A stretch of 64,000 nt of DNA from Cordia subcordata (taxonomy: Eukaryota > Streptophyta > Magnoliopsida > Boraginales > Cordiaceae), in the NCBI GenBank assembly GCA_028554755.1, contig JAPTOF010000010.1:13898501-13962500 (forward strand), written 5' to 3'. Numbering within the stretch: the stretch's first letter is position 1; every line of letters starts with the position of its first letter. The notes under the pieces were generated by a model that had not been told where the DNA came from, ran no database searches, and was given only the letters and a program-made list of their open reading frames with translations. Of the stretch, positions 1 through 10,539 are shown piece after piece. A program made the position numbers and the translations under genes.

Positions 1-522
1 AAGAAGTTCAATAATGTTGATACCTTGAAATCCTTGTCAACAAGGTACTTGCCATACATAATCTTCTTATCTTTTGCTTCTCCCACGAATGAACTTAAAC
101 ATAGTGAAGGTTGTCTTTGAGTTCTTGGCCTTTTTCTCTTTACTTGTGCTTAGCTTTTGGGTTCACCATTTTTGAATGATTCTTGGAAACATTTTATGAA
201 GGAATGCTCTTTGTGATATGGGTAATGTGATTTTGGAAGAAATTTGGGGAGATTTTAAGTGAAAGAGTGAGTTTGTGAAGTGGGCTTGAGAGGATTCGTG
301 GTTTGGGTTTAAGAAGAGTTTGAGAAGATGAAGAAATTTGAGCCAAAAAGCATGTTTTAAAAATCCATCTGGCACGAGTTGGTCGACCAGTTGATGCGAC
401 TGGTTGACCTAGAATGCAAGAAAAAGCAATTTTTGCAGCCCTAAGCTATTTCAATGGCCATTCTATGCTAAAAACCTCAATATTTGTCAAGAAAAAAAAT
501 GCATTTTAGCCACAGTTTTGTA
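1..522 (-). other. 3' non-coding region of Sirevirus A
   Basis: Downstream of the RNase H stop of element A there is no conserved reading frame. By comparison with element B, which has about 930 bp between the end of pol and its polypurine tract, this is the start of the same 3' non-coding stretch. The short open frame at 163-375 is not convincing as a gene. Confidence 0.6.
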
Positions 523-2090
523 TCACAATTTCTCTCCTAGTTTTGCAAAATTGGTCTTGTGTAATGGTTTTGTGAAAATATCCACAACTTGATGTAATAT
601 ATCAGCAAATTCTAGTACAATATCACCTTTTTGCACATGATCTCTAATGAAATGATGCCCAATCTTAATATGTTTTGTCCCAGGATGCTGAATAGGATTC
701 TTAGTAAGATTAATGGAACTAGTGTTGTCACAATAAATAGGCGCATGATCATAATGCAAACCATAATCAAGCAAGTTTTGTTTCATCTACAAGATCTAGG
801 CCACACAACTTCTAGCTGCAATATATTTGGCCTCGGTAGTAGATATAACTACACTATTTTGGTTCTTACTAGAACAAGAATTGACGTGTACCACTAGTAC
901 TCTTATAATCTACCTTACAACCTACATAATCAGCATCAGAAAAACCATATAAATCAAATGAAGTTCTTTTTGCATACCAATGTCCTCAGTTACTAGTTTC
1001 CTTAAGATATCTAATAATTCGTTTAACGGCAACTAGATGTAATTCCTTAGGATTAGATTGGAACCTAGCACATAAGCATATGGCAAACATTATATCTGGC
1101 CTTGAAGCAGTTAAATAGAGTAAGCTACCGATCATGCCTTGATATTTTTTCTCATCTACAAGATTATCCTTCTCATCTTTGTGGAGTTTGGTTAAGGGGC
1201 TCATGGGGTTTCAATTTCTTTAGTATCCCGAAGCCCAAACTACTTGATTAACTCCTTTGTGTATTTGGCTTGGTTGATGAATATGCCTTCCTTGTTTGTT
1301 TGATTTGGAGTCTAAGAAAGAAGGTTAACTTGCCCATCATACTTATCTCAAAATCCCTATACATATAGTTAGAAAAATTTTCACACAAAGCAACATTAGT
1401 AGCACCAAAAATAATGTCATCTACGTAGATTTGGACAAGCAAAAAATCATTTTATCTCTCTTAATAAACAAAGTAGAATCCAATTTTCCTTTTTCAAAAC
1501 CATTTTCAATAAGAAAACCACTAACACTTTCATACCAAAACCCTAGGGGCTTGATTTAAACCATATATAGCCTTTTCAAGTTTGTAAACATGGTTTGAAA
1601 AGCACGAGTCTTCAAAACTGGGAGGTTGTTCAACATATACCTCCTCTTCATTCAATCCATTTAAAAAAAAACACTTTTAACATCAATTTGGTAAAGTTTA
1701 AAATCCATATAACATGTAAATGTAAGCAATACATGAATTGATTCCAATCTTGCTACAGAGGCATAAGTCTCATCATCGTCTATCCCTTCTTTTTTATTAT
1801 ACCCTTAAGCTATAAGTCTAGCCTTACTTCTAGTTACTATACCGAACTCATCAAGTTTGTTCCTAAATACCTATTTAGTTCCAATTACCATGTGGTCTCT
1901 AGGTCTCTCAACTAGCTTCCAACCCTTATTCCTAATGAATTGATTAAGCTCCTCTTGCATAGCTACTATCCAATTTTCATCAAGTAGGGCTTCTTTTACA
2001 TTCTTAGGCTCAATATGTGAAATAAATGCATAATGCTCACAAAAGTTATTTATGTTACCCTTTGTTCCCACTCATTTGGATATATTACAA
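523..2090 (-). pseudogene. Sirevirus A pol: reverse transcriptase and RNase H part
   Basis: Minus-strand fragments read in order: an RT N-terminal segment at 2071-1871 (NVKEALLDENW, then WKLVERPRD), the RT catalytic segment at 1442-1248 with the YVDDIIFGA box, the connection at 1204-986 (SRPDIMFAICL, then VKRIIRYLKETSN) and the RNase H end at 786-523 (HIKIGHHFIRDHV, then DIFTKPLHKTNF). The fragments lie in different frames separated by stops, including a break just after the YVDD box, so no complete enzyme can be made. Element B carries the same domains at 14450-16038. Confidence 0.85.
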
Positions 2091-3016
2091 TGATTTGATC
2101 TTTGGGGCAATCTCTCGCAAACCTCTAACTTCTAGATAAGTCAATGTGAATATCTTCTTACTCTATGATGGTGTCTTGGTTTTTTAAACTTGTTCATCAT
2201 CCACATTGACTTGAGAGACTCCGTATTGATTTGTATTTTCTTGATCTTTGGGAGATTCCTTGTCGTTAATATGTCTATCTTCAAGTGATGCTTTCTCCAA
2301 AAGGTTACCTATATCATCATCATCATCTTTTCTCGGTGCAAAAAGGTTAGATTCATCAAAGTTACATGCATAGATTCTTCCACAACATGTTATACAGACG
2401 ATATGCTTTACTTTTAGTAGAATAGCCCAGAAATATGCCTTCATCCAATTTAGCATCAAATTTTCACAAATGATTTTTTGTCTTTAATATAAAACATTTA
2501 CAACCAAACACCTTGAAATAGGAAATTTTGAGAGTTTTGCAACGCCAAAGTTCATAAGGGTTTTTATTCAAAATGGGCCTAATAAGGACTCTATTTTGCA
2601 CATAACATGCGGTATTGGCGGCTTCACTCTAAAAATATATAGGCAAGTTCTATTCTTTAAACATGGTCCTTGCCATTTCTTGTAATGTTCGATTCTTCCT
2701 CTCAACTACCTCATTTTGTTGAGGAGTCAAGGGGGCCGAAAAGTTATACTCAATGTCATGTTAATTGCAAAAATGTATGAAAGGAATGCTCACATATTCC
2801 GTGTCATTATCACTACATATGCAAGTTATAAAATAGCCTTTCTCATTTTTGCACTTCGTTACACAATCTAGCAAATTCATTAAAGGCTTCATTTTTGTGT
2901 GCAAAAAACAAGACCCATGTGAATCTAGTGTAATCATCCACAAGAACAAAGGTATATCTAGATCCACCTAGACTTACAACATCAATAGCTCCAAATAAGT
3001 CCGTATGCAACAATTG

Positions 3017-3487
3017 TGTTGGGTTGTGGCTCAATTTCCAAGCCCATACAAATTAGGAAACTTGTGGAAGGTAATTAAGAGAGTTACCAAATTGAAAACC
3101 CATCTAAAATAGTGTAGAAGAAATCTTAGGGAGCAAGGATTTCTCTCTTATAAATAGAGGGCCACGTAGATTGTATTGGGTGTACTTTTAGCACCTCATG
3201 GGGGTGTGAGAGAGAAAACCCTAGAGCATTAAGAGTCTTACATTTGTTCTAGTTCTCATGAGAATAGAGCCATTGTAAGAATTCTGTGAGGGATAGTTTA
3301 GACTTTTCTAGCTGTGCAAAAAGCCATTACCATGTGTAACCCATGATTGTTGAATAGTGAAATTTATCCCAAAGGGGATTGTAAATATAGATAGAGGGCC
3401 GAACCACATTAAAACTATTGCGTGTTCTTTGTGTGTGTTTTTCGCTGTGCATTGATGCATGTGCATGAGTCCTCAATTTTCCCAACA
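3017..3487 (+). repeat. 5' LTR of element D
   Basis: 471 bp, TG...CA ends. It has a TATA-like TATAAATAG near 3154, followed by a probable R region. The motif GGCCGAACCAC lies at 3397-3407, about 80 bp before the LTR end. Confidence 0.9.
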
Positions 3488-3489
3488 TG

Positions 3490-3500
3490 TGGTATCAGAG
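3490..3500 (+). other. Primer-binding site of element D
   Basis: TGGTATCAGAG, two bases after the LTR end, matches the initiator-methionine tRNA primer site usual in plant copia elements. It fixes the element's orientation as plus. Confidence 0.85.
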
Positions 3501-4250
3501 ATCAGTTGGTGAATTGGGCATGATAATGATACGAGAAAAATGCACCAAGGAACCTACTGTGCTAAGGGGCACATAGATCAAGGGGGATCACTGCTAATAT
3601 AGTTGGTGATTTTGTCACAGCTACAGAGGATGGAAAAAGGTCATCGAAAAAGATAGAGGTAGAAGGCCTAGTTCAATTTTGACTGGGGGTTGACCGTGTT
3701 GATGGAGGGTTTTTCTATTTTTTTTCGACGTCTTAGTTCATTTTTTAGGTTGGTTTTGCCAAATTCTTGATGTATCAAGGGTGAGCCTTAAATCTGGGCA
3801 AAACAATGGAATGGTGATGAAATTGTGCAGAAGTTTTTGAAGTATTGTACGAGCAAACACATTCAGTTAACTAGTGATCACGCTGTTGTAGAAAGAAGTT
3901 TGGATAAATAGACTAGTTGAAGAAAGTTCGGTTTGATAGAGGAGTCATGCAAGAAGAGTCCGTGTAGTTGAATGATCAAAGTCCTAACCAGACACTTGAT
4001 GGGGATAGCCCCTGCTGGGAAGAAGACCACATCCAATATGCTAAGTGTCAAGGGAGGACGCGAATAAGCTTGAGAGGTCGAGGTTAGACAGCATAGAGAA
4101 AGATGTTGCTGATGATTCCGTAAACTTGATAAGATGTGTTGGCAGCCGTTACCATGAAGATTGCTATCGAGTGAGGGCTCCAGCATGAAGACTGTGAAGA
4201 GGTTCCAATTATGGCAAAGAAGCTTCAGACTTTTCATCAAGGGAGGAATT

Positions 4251-4735
4251 TATTGGGTTATGGCTCAAAGTCCAAGCCTATACAAATTAGGAAACTTGTA
4301 GAAGGTAATTAAGAGGGTTACCAAATTGAAGACGTGCCTAATAAATGTAGAAGAAATCTTGGGAAGCAAGGATTTCTCTTGTATAAATAGAGGGTCTTAT
4401 AGCTTGTATTAGGTATGCCTTTGGGGTGTGCCTTAAGGCTATACCCTATGGGAGAGAAAGGGTGTGAGACTAAAAGCCTGAGAGTGCTGGGAGTGTCTTA
4501 CATTCGTTCTTATCCTGGTGAGAAGATAGTCATTGTCAGAATTCTGTAAGGGAGGGTTTAGAATTTTTTTGCTCTACAAAAAGTTATTACCATGTGTAAC
4601 CCACTATTATTGAATAACGGAATTTATTTTAGAGGCAGATCGTAGACGTAAGTAATTGGCCAAACCACATTAAAAATATCGTGTGTTTTCCACTTTGCAT
4701 TGATGGGTGTGCTTGTATCCTCAATTTTCCCAACA
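4251..4735 (+). repeat. 3' LTR of element D
   Basis: 485 bp, aligned along its length with 3017-3487 but with many substitutions and small indels. A purine-rich run (AAGGGAGGAA, 4239-4248) just before it is the probable polypurine tract. The conserved 11-mer here reads GGCCAAACCAC (4658-4668). Confidence 0.88.
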
Positions 4736-5639
4736 AATTGTAATGCTCCAGTTGTTGAAACCATGTTGATGGGTTTAAAAGATATTTTATGTTGTTTTCC
4801 AAGTTGATATGCATCACAAACTTTGTCATGCATCACAAACTTTGTCTTTTTCAAACTTGATTTTTGGCAAATCTCTAACAAGCTCATGTTTTGACAAATT
4901 TCCCAATAAACTAATACTAGCATACCTAAGTCTCCTATGCCATAATCAAATATTTTCATGCGCAATTGATAAGCATGTAACATTTTGATTTGCAAGTTGA
5001 TCAATCTTTATAGTTTACACATTACCATTTCTACTTGCACAAAGAGCAAATTATCATTGTCACATTCATGAATGATACAACTAGAAGATTTAAACACAAC
5101 TTTAAAATCTTTATCATATAATTGACTAATGTTGAGTAAATTAAATTTGAGACCTTCAACAAGCAATACATTATGAATAGCAAGAGAATTTTTGTTAACA
5201 ATGTTTTTTTTTTTGCTAATTATTCTCCCTTTACTATTATCCCTAAAGGTGGCATCTCCCTTTTGACTTTCTTAAGTCCATAGAACAAAGAGGGATCACC
5301 CATCATATGTTTATAGCACCTATTATCCAATATCCACTTCTTCTTGCTATGTTTACTCACATGCCATACCTACACACATCAAATAAGCACAAAAGACCTT
5401 TATTTTGGGTCCCCAAATTCCTTGGGTCCTTGACGTTAGTTTCAATGTTTGGCTTTCACAACCTATTTGGGTCTTTGCCAGTGTGGGACAAGTATGCCTC
5501 TATCACTTAGTCTCTTGTAATAGCAATGAGTAGAAACATGCCCAAATTTTTCATAATAAGTGCAATTAATGGTGGGTTTCAAAGGAGTAGTGGAAGTTGA
5601 TGCTTTAACAAAGTAGATTTTCAAATACTTTTGATTGTA

Positions 5640-7077
5640 GAATCATAACCAATCCCACTTTTGTCAAATGCCATTTTTTGAGAACCAAAAAGGTTTTTGA
5701 AGGTTTCTTTTTCATTTGTAAATTTTGCTACAATCCCATTCAAATCATCATTCTCCTTTTTCAACTCCTCTACTTGATTTTATAAACTTTCAATGTTTTC
5801 AACAAGCGATGCATTTTTCTTTTCTGAACAAACTTTTTCATTCAATGCAACTTTCAATTTCTTTTGCAATCTCTTTTTTTTTTTTTTTAAGCAAGTAAAG
5901 GATCATCATGCAATTTCAAAAAAGTTTCTTGAAAGTCCTTAAACATATATTCATCATTTTCTTCACATGGGGAGGAAAAACTAGAATAGCAAGGTGAAGA
6001 GTTTAAATCATCTTCATTTGCCATGGGACAAACAAAGTTAGCAACTTCATGCTATTCTTCCGTCTCTCCTTCACTATCGGTAGTGTCCCAAGTGGCTTTG
6101 AGAGCCTTCCCTTGTGTTTTGCAAGCTTTAGACAATTTGTTTTGATGTGCCCGAGCTTGTTGCGATTGAAGCACTTTGGTTCTTCATTCTTGCTTCTTTT
6201 GGCTTCTTAATCTCCTTGTCTTTCTTCTTTCAATTGTTTGAAGTTGAACCTTTTCTCCATTTCTTGTATTTCATGAACTTCATGAAGTTTCTTGCAAGTA
6301 GTGCCATCTCATCATCAAAGTCTTCCTCCTCCTCATCCTCCTCATCATCATCATCACTTGAGGTGCATTTTGTAGCAACAAGAACCACAGACTTCTTCAT
6401 CTTCTTATCTTCCTCTTCATGGTCCTTAAGCTCAAGCTCATGAGTCATAAGTGACCGAACAAGCTCATTTAGTTGCAACACATTGAGGTCACTTGCTTCC
6501 TTTATGGCTATCACCTTCGGTTGCCATGACGATGGCAAACTCCTTCCAAATTTTCTCACCATTTTTGCATTAAAATATTCCTTTTCAAGTGCCTAATGGC
6601 TATTAGTAATTTTCACAAATTTAGAATACATTTGTTCAACATTTCAACTAAAAGCATTTTGAAAAGTTCATATTTGTGCACAAGCATAGCAATTCTAGAC
6701 TCTTTAACTTAATTTGTTCCTTCATATGTGACTTCAAGTTGATCCTAGATTTCTTTAGTTGAAGTGCATCCTATAGCTCTAGTAAATTCGATAGAATTCA
6801 AATCGGCATACAAAGTGTACAAAGATTTAGCATTCAATTCAATAAGCTTAATATCATTATCATCCCATTCACTTTCCAGTTCAGACACCTTTTATCACCA
6901 TCAGTTTTCATAGGAGCTTGAGGTCCATTTTCAATAACTTTTCATGCTCTATAGTAATGTGCTTGAACAAAGACTTTCATTTTTATTTTCCAAAAATAGT
7001 AGTTAAGACCATCAAATATGGGAGCCTTGTTAATAGAGAAACCCTCAATAGGCATGGCATTCGTATTTTTTTGCCAT
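5640..7077 (-). pseudogene. Sirevirus A gag (nucleocapsid precursor), degraded
   Basis: The gag ATG is at 7077 (minus), about 40 bp inside the primer-binding site. The early segment reads INKAPIFDG followed by a YFWK motif and MKVFVQAH, typical of copia gag. The longest open piece is 6562-6230: VRKFGRSLPSSWQPK, SLMTHELELKDHEEEDKK, then an acidic Asp/Glu run and MKYKKWRKG. The CCHC zinc knuckle near 6180-6140 is damaged: it reads CFNRNKLGHIKTNC, with Arg where the second Cys should be. A coiled-coil-like Lys/Glu/Asn-rich tail continues to about 5640. The ORF on the opposite strand here (6147-6443, Ser-rich) is a shadow of the acidic run. Confidence 0.82.
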
Positions 7078-7117
7078 AATTAATTCTACTAGTTGTTAAA
7101 CTATATATAGAACCTTA

Positions 7118-7130
7118 GCTCTGAAAACCA
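7118..7130 (-). other. Primer-binding site of Sirevirus A
   Basis: On the minus strand it reads TGGTTTTCAGAGC, a decayed form of TGGTATCAGAGC, two bases inside the LTR end. It shows that the sequence to its right is the 5' LTR. Confidence 0.7.
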
Positions 7131-7132
7131 AA

Positions 7133-8592
7133 TGTAAGGATTAAATAATCTTAAGAAGGGGAGTGAATTAAGATTATGTCCAATTTTAGCAACAAAAATC
7201 CCAATAAAAAGCAAATCTAATCAAGTAGCCAATATATCAAACACTTAGCAAGCAATATTAGAAAATAACTAGAGAACAAAGAAAGAGAGAGAACACAACC
7301 AATTTTAGGTGGCTCAACCTGGCCTACATCCATTACCTAAGGACTCTCCCCTTAGGACTTTAATCACCTTCGCTAAAGCAATACCTCTTCAAAGGTTGTT
7401 GGAGTGCAAACCAACTTGTACAACTCTTTGAAACCTTCTTCAAATAACCCTAGTGAACACTTCACCAAGGATTTCCCTATACTCTCTCCTAGTATTAGAG
7501 ATACTCACAATATAATCCTAGCTCAAGTGTGCGTATATAAGCAATAATTGAAGAATTTGTAATAATTAGGGTTACAATTTCAAAAGGTAGATATAGCAAA
7601 AGGTAGGCTCTTGTTTGCTCAAAGATACAAATTATAGCTCAATAATGATGATTTACAAGCTCAAATGTGCTTTGAGGAGTATGAGGAAGCTTAGAAATGC
7701 TCTAGAATTATTTTTTAGGTGAGGAGAGTAAATGAGGTGAAAGGCTTAAATAAGGGTAGCACACACATATTAACAATGGTAAAAAATAAAATAAAATAAA
7801 AACTAGGCACTACTGGTTAAGAGTCCGGTCAACCAGTGGGGTGACCAATTCCTCCCAAACCACTCTGCCTTTGTCGGTTTCCTCAGTTAGTCAATCGATT
7901 AGGGTGACCGACAAGGCCAGAGAGAAATTCTAGCAAGTCCCATGTTTCTGTATTAACCGGTTGCCCTCCTAGGCCAATCAATCAACCGGCTAGGGTGATC
8001 GGTTGGTCCAGAACTCAGCCATTTCACCTACAAACATGTTTATCAAACTCTTTTGAAGATTAAAAGAATTTGGCAAGTTGAAAACACTTTAAGGAGGGAT
8101 AAATCATGCATTTTTACGATTAGAAACATGCTACGCAAATGCTTTGAAGGTTTTAAAGATCAAAGCAAAAATAAGAACACTTCAAAGTCGTTTTACAAGC
8201 CCCAAAACAAGATTGAAAACTTATATGCAATTAATGGTTCAAGAAAATCATGCAATTAGAGAGATATAAGTTGTTTTCTAAGGCTAAACACAAGATAGCA
8301 CTAGTCAGTACCCCTCTTATGTCACCTTATCTCTTCTTTATATCTCCTTTTCTACTTTACGAACGTTCTTGAACTCTTTATGCCGTCAAATCTCGTGCAA
8401 GCTTCAAGCCAAGATATAGGACACAAGCAAGGCCAGTTTTCTCTTCTTTTGTTCTCCATTACTATTAACTTTATACAACATAATCTTACAAGGGATATTA
8501 GCATAGTGTAACATTCAATTCAAGCATACATTATCATAATCACAATTCGCAGCACCAAAACAAGAGTTAATACCAATATAAAGCCAAGAACA
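7133..8592 (-). repeat. 5' LTR of Sirevirus A
   Basis: About 1460 bp. On the plus strand it starts TGTAAGG beside the primer-binding site and ends AAGAACA at 8592. It is homologous to the solo LTR at 10239-11802: shared landmarks are the AGAGAGAG run, the segment AAGGACTCTCCCCTTAGGAC near 7339 (AAGGATTCTCCCCTTAGGAC in the solo LTR) and the anti-parallel copy of the ACCGGT/GACCGG-rich block. The outer end is assigned by matching the start of element B's 3' LTR and is less certain than the inner end. Confidence 0.7.
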
Positions 8593-9569
8593 GGTAGAAA
8601 AGAGAATTTTACTATAAACAAAGCGAATATAACACAGAGAAAAGGCTTGGGCTTGAGAGCCCTTGCTCCTCGAGCTTCTCACTCAAGGTCTCCCTATCTC
8701 ACTCTTTGTCTCAGATGATTACAATAGACAAAATTCCTATTTATAGAATATAAGAGAGACAAATCTATAAGCACACACTTATGGCAAAACATTGTATAAG
8801 GCAGGACTTCAGATATGGTAGGACTACCAATTTGGCTAGAACTAAGATGCCTACTGCATATTCAAAATAGGGCCATATTCCAACAAAATTAAATGAATAT
8901 CAACATTTGTTCCTCTATTTTCTAGCTGTGTCAACCAAAAACACTCTAGTAAGTTAATACATAATTAGACAAGGAACTAAATTGGAAAAGGCTAGAAGTG
9001 GAAACAAATTGAAAGCACATTTGATCAAACTATGCTATGTAACATGTGCATGCTTAAAATGGAATATCACTTAATTAATTGGACATGCATGTTTAGGTGC
9101 ATGCTAATGCATTAATTTATGCATATCACAATAAGAAAATATAAAAAAAAAAAAAGTAGAGACAAAAAAGAAGGGCAGTTTAAACTCTGGCAATATTTTA
9201 GTGCATGCATGATCCCTTTTCTTATAGGAATTGCCACAACTGTACTGCTTTAGTTATCAAAATGTGGCTTTCTTCTTCTTTTTTTTAATTTTTTTTAATT
9301 TACCCAAGCATCAATATGATATTTAATTTAAATAGCATATCACGGAGATGACCTTGAATTTATGGCTATTGGTATTAATCAAAACTTGAGAACAATAATT
9401 TAATAATATAGATGATTTCTTAATATAGGTTCCTATTTCTAATCTTAATGACTCTGATACCACTTGTTAGGATTTATTAAATACAATACCAAAAATAAGA
9501 AAATCATAATAAATATAAATTATATTGTAGATTTGAGGCATACCTTGATTTGAAGTCATAAGGTTGCCT
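8593..9569. repeat. LTR-element debris between the two Sireviruses
   Basis: No coding sequence. On the minus strand, TGGTATCAGAGT (9451-9462) lies two bases from a CCTAACA end (plus-strand TGTTAGG at 9465). This is an LTR/primer-site junction of a third element whose LTR would run right from 9465 and is cut where element B begins, about 9570. A minus-strand TATA-like CTATAAATAGG near 8740 suggests more LTR-type sequence. Element identity is unresolved; 9146-9164 is a short A-rich run. Confidence 0.4.
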
Positions 9570-9629
9570 CAGATAATTTTAATTCACCCCTCCCCCCTCC
9601 CCCCCCCCAAGGTTATTTATCCCCTAACA
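9570..9629 (+). repeat. Remnant of 5' LTR of Sirevirus B
   Basis: The last 60 bp or so match the end of the 3' LTR: a C-rich run, then TTATTTATCCCCTAACA against TTATTTGTCCCCTAA at 18586-18598. The upstream body of the LTR is missing. Confidence 0.6.
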
Positions 9630-9631
9630 AG

Positions 9632-9644
9632 TGGTATCAAGAGG
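9632..9644 (+). other. Primer-binding site of Sirevirus B
   Basis: TGGTATCAAGAGG two bases after the CCTAACA LTR end. This is the variant usual in Sirevirus-type copia elements. Confidence 0.8.
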
Positions 9645-9683
9645 TAGAGTTCTATATATTGTTTAACAACTAGCAATATTTTC

Positions 9684-10495
9684 ATGGCAAATAATAATGC
9701 CACAACCATTGAAGAATTGTCCATAAATAAAGCACCTATATTTGATGGCTTCAATTACTCTTTTTGGAAAATGAGAATGAAAGTTTTTGTTCAAGCACAT
9801 GATTGTAAAGTCTAAAAAACTACTACAAATGGACCACAATATCCCATGAAAGTCGTAGGAGATTAAAAGATTTTGAAATCTAAAGATGAATGAGATGAAA
9901 AGGATTATAAACTTGTTGAAGTAAATGCCAAGGCTTTGTCTACTTTATATACTAGTTTGAATGCTATTAAACTTGCTAAAGCTATGGGATGTACTTTGGT
10001 TAAAGAAATTTGGGATCAACTTAAAGTAACCTATGAAGGAACTAGCCAAGTAAAGGATTCTAGAATTAGCATGCTTGTTCAAAAAAGAAAAGTTTAGAAT
10101 GGAACAAAGTGAAAATATTGAGAAAATGTATTCTAGATTCTTGGAAATTACTAATCACCTTAAGGCACTTGAAAAGGAATATTCTAATGCAGAAATGGTG
10201 GGAAAAGTGCTAAGAAGTCTACCATCTTCATAGCAACCTGTAGGTGGCAATATAACTAAAGAGGAGGGGAGGAGGAAGCGAATTTAGTTATATATGATTA
10301 ATTTTTTTTTTAAATTAAAGTCAACTTCACAAAATACAAACTAAATCAATTTAAAGCACAAATATGATGTTCCTTAGATAGATATAAATATAATCAAGCA
10401 AAATAACCAACTTTTTGGCATGAAAACAATAAGCACATTAGTTGAGACATTTCATCGAACATGTTAATTGCAATAGTGAAAATAGCTAGAAATCA

Positions 10496-10539
<44 letters not shown>

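Larger units (their letters stand above)
3017..4735 (+). mobile_element. Non-autonomous LTR retrotransposon nested in Sirevirus A (element D)
   Basis: Complete small LTR element of 1719 bp: left LTR 3017-3487, internal 3488-4250, right LTR 4251-4735. The 5-bp target-site duplication AATTG is present at 3012-3016 and 4736-4740. The left LTR begins TGTTGGG and ends CCCAACA. The right LTR begins TATTGGG (G to A) and ends CCCAACA. A primer-binding site TGGTATCAGAG follows the left LTR. The 763-bp interior has no gag or pol I can recognise, so it must have moved with enzymes supplied by another element. It is longer than a classical TRIM and much shorter than a LARD. The LTR pair has diverged visibly, so the insertion is not recent. 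Confidence 0.9.
2184..5330 (-). pseudogene. Sirevirus A protease/integrase region, split by a nested element
   Basis: Minus strand. Near 5330-5290 is the protease neighbourhood: HMMGDPSLF follows a degenerate DSG-type active site that reads LDNR. The GAG-pre-integrase and zinc-binding segment lies at 5004-4741 (CDAYQLGKQHKISFKP). The integrase catalytic core resumes at 3034-2843 with HTDLFGAIDVV and FVLVDDYTRFTWVLFF. The break between these parts is exactly the 3017-4735 insertion; removing it and one AATTG copy puts both sides back in register. Further down (2459-2184) is the poorly conserved integrase/RT linker with an acidic run. Confidence 0.82.
1..8592 (-). mobile_element. Sirevirus-type Ty1/copia retrotransposon A (3' end cut by window)
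   Basis: Read on the minus strand, the order is 5' LTR (8592-7133), primer-binding site, gag, protease, integrase, reverse transcriptase, RNase H and a 3' non-coding region that runs off the left edge, so the 3' LTR is not in the window. Gene order PR-IN-RT-RH makes it Ty1/copia. The gag wording (an RSLPSSWQPK segment followed by LMTHELELK), the acidic stretch and the long LTR match the Sirevirus (SIRE/Maximus) lineage as I know it. Coding frames are broken by many stops and shifts, so the element is dead. A separate LTR element (3017-4735) sits in its integrase region. The same family gives element B at 9570-18599 in opposite orientation. Confidence 0.88.

Noticed and set aside
3878..4240. 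120-codon open frame on the minus strand inside element D
   Set aside because: Antisense to the element, no recognisable motif, and the composition looks like chance in a short non-autonomous interior.
6147..6443. Ser-rich plus-strand open frame
   Set aside because: It is the complement of the acidic run in Sirevirus A gag.
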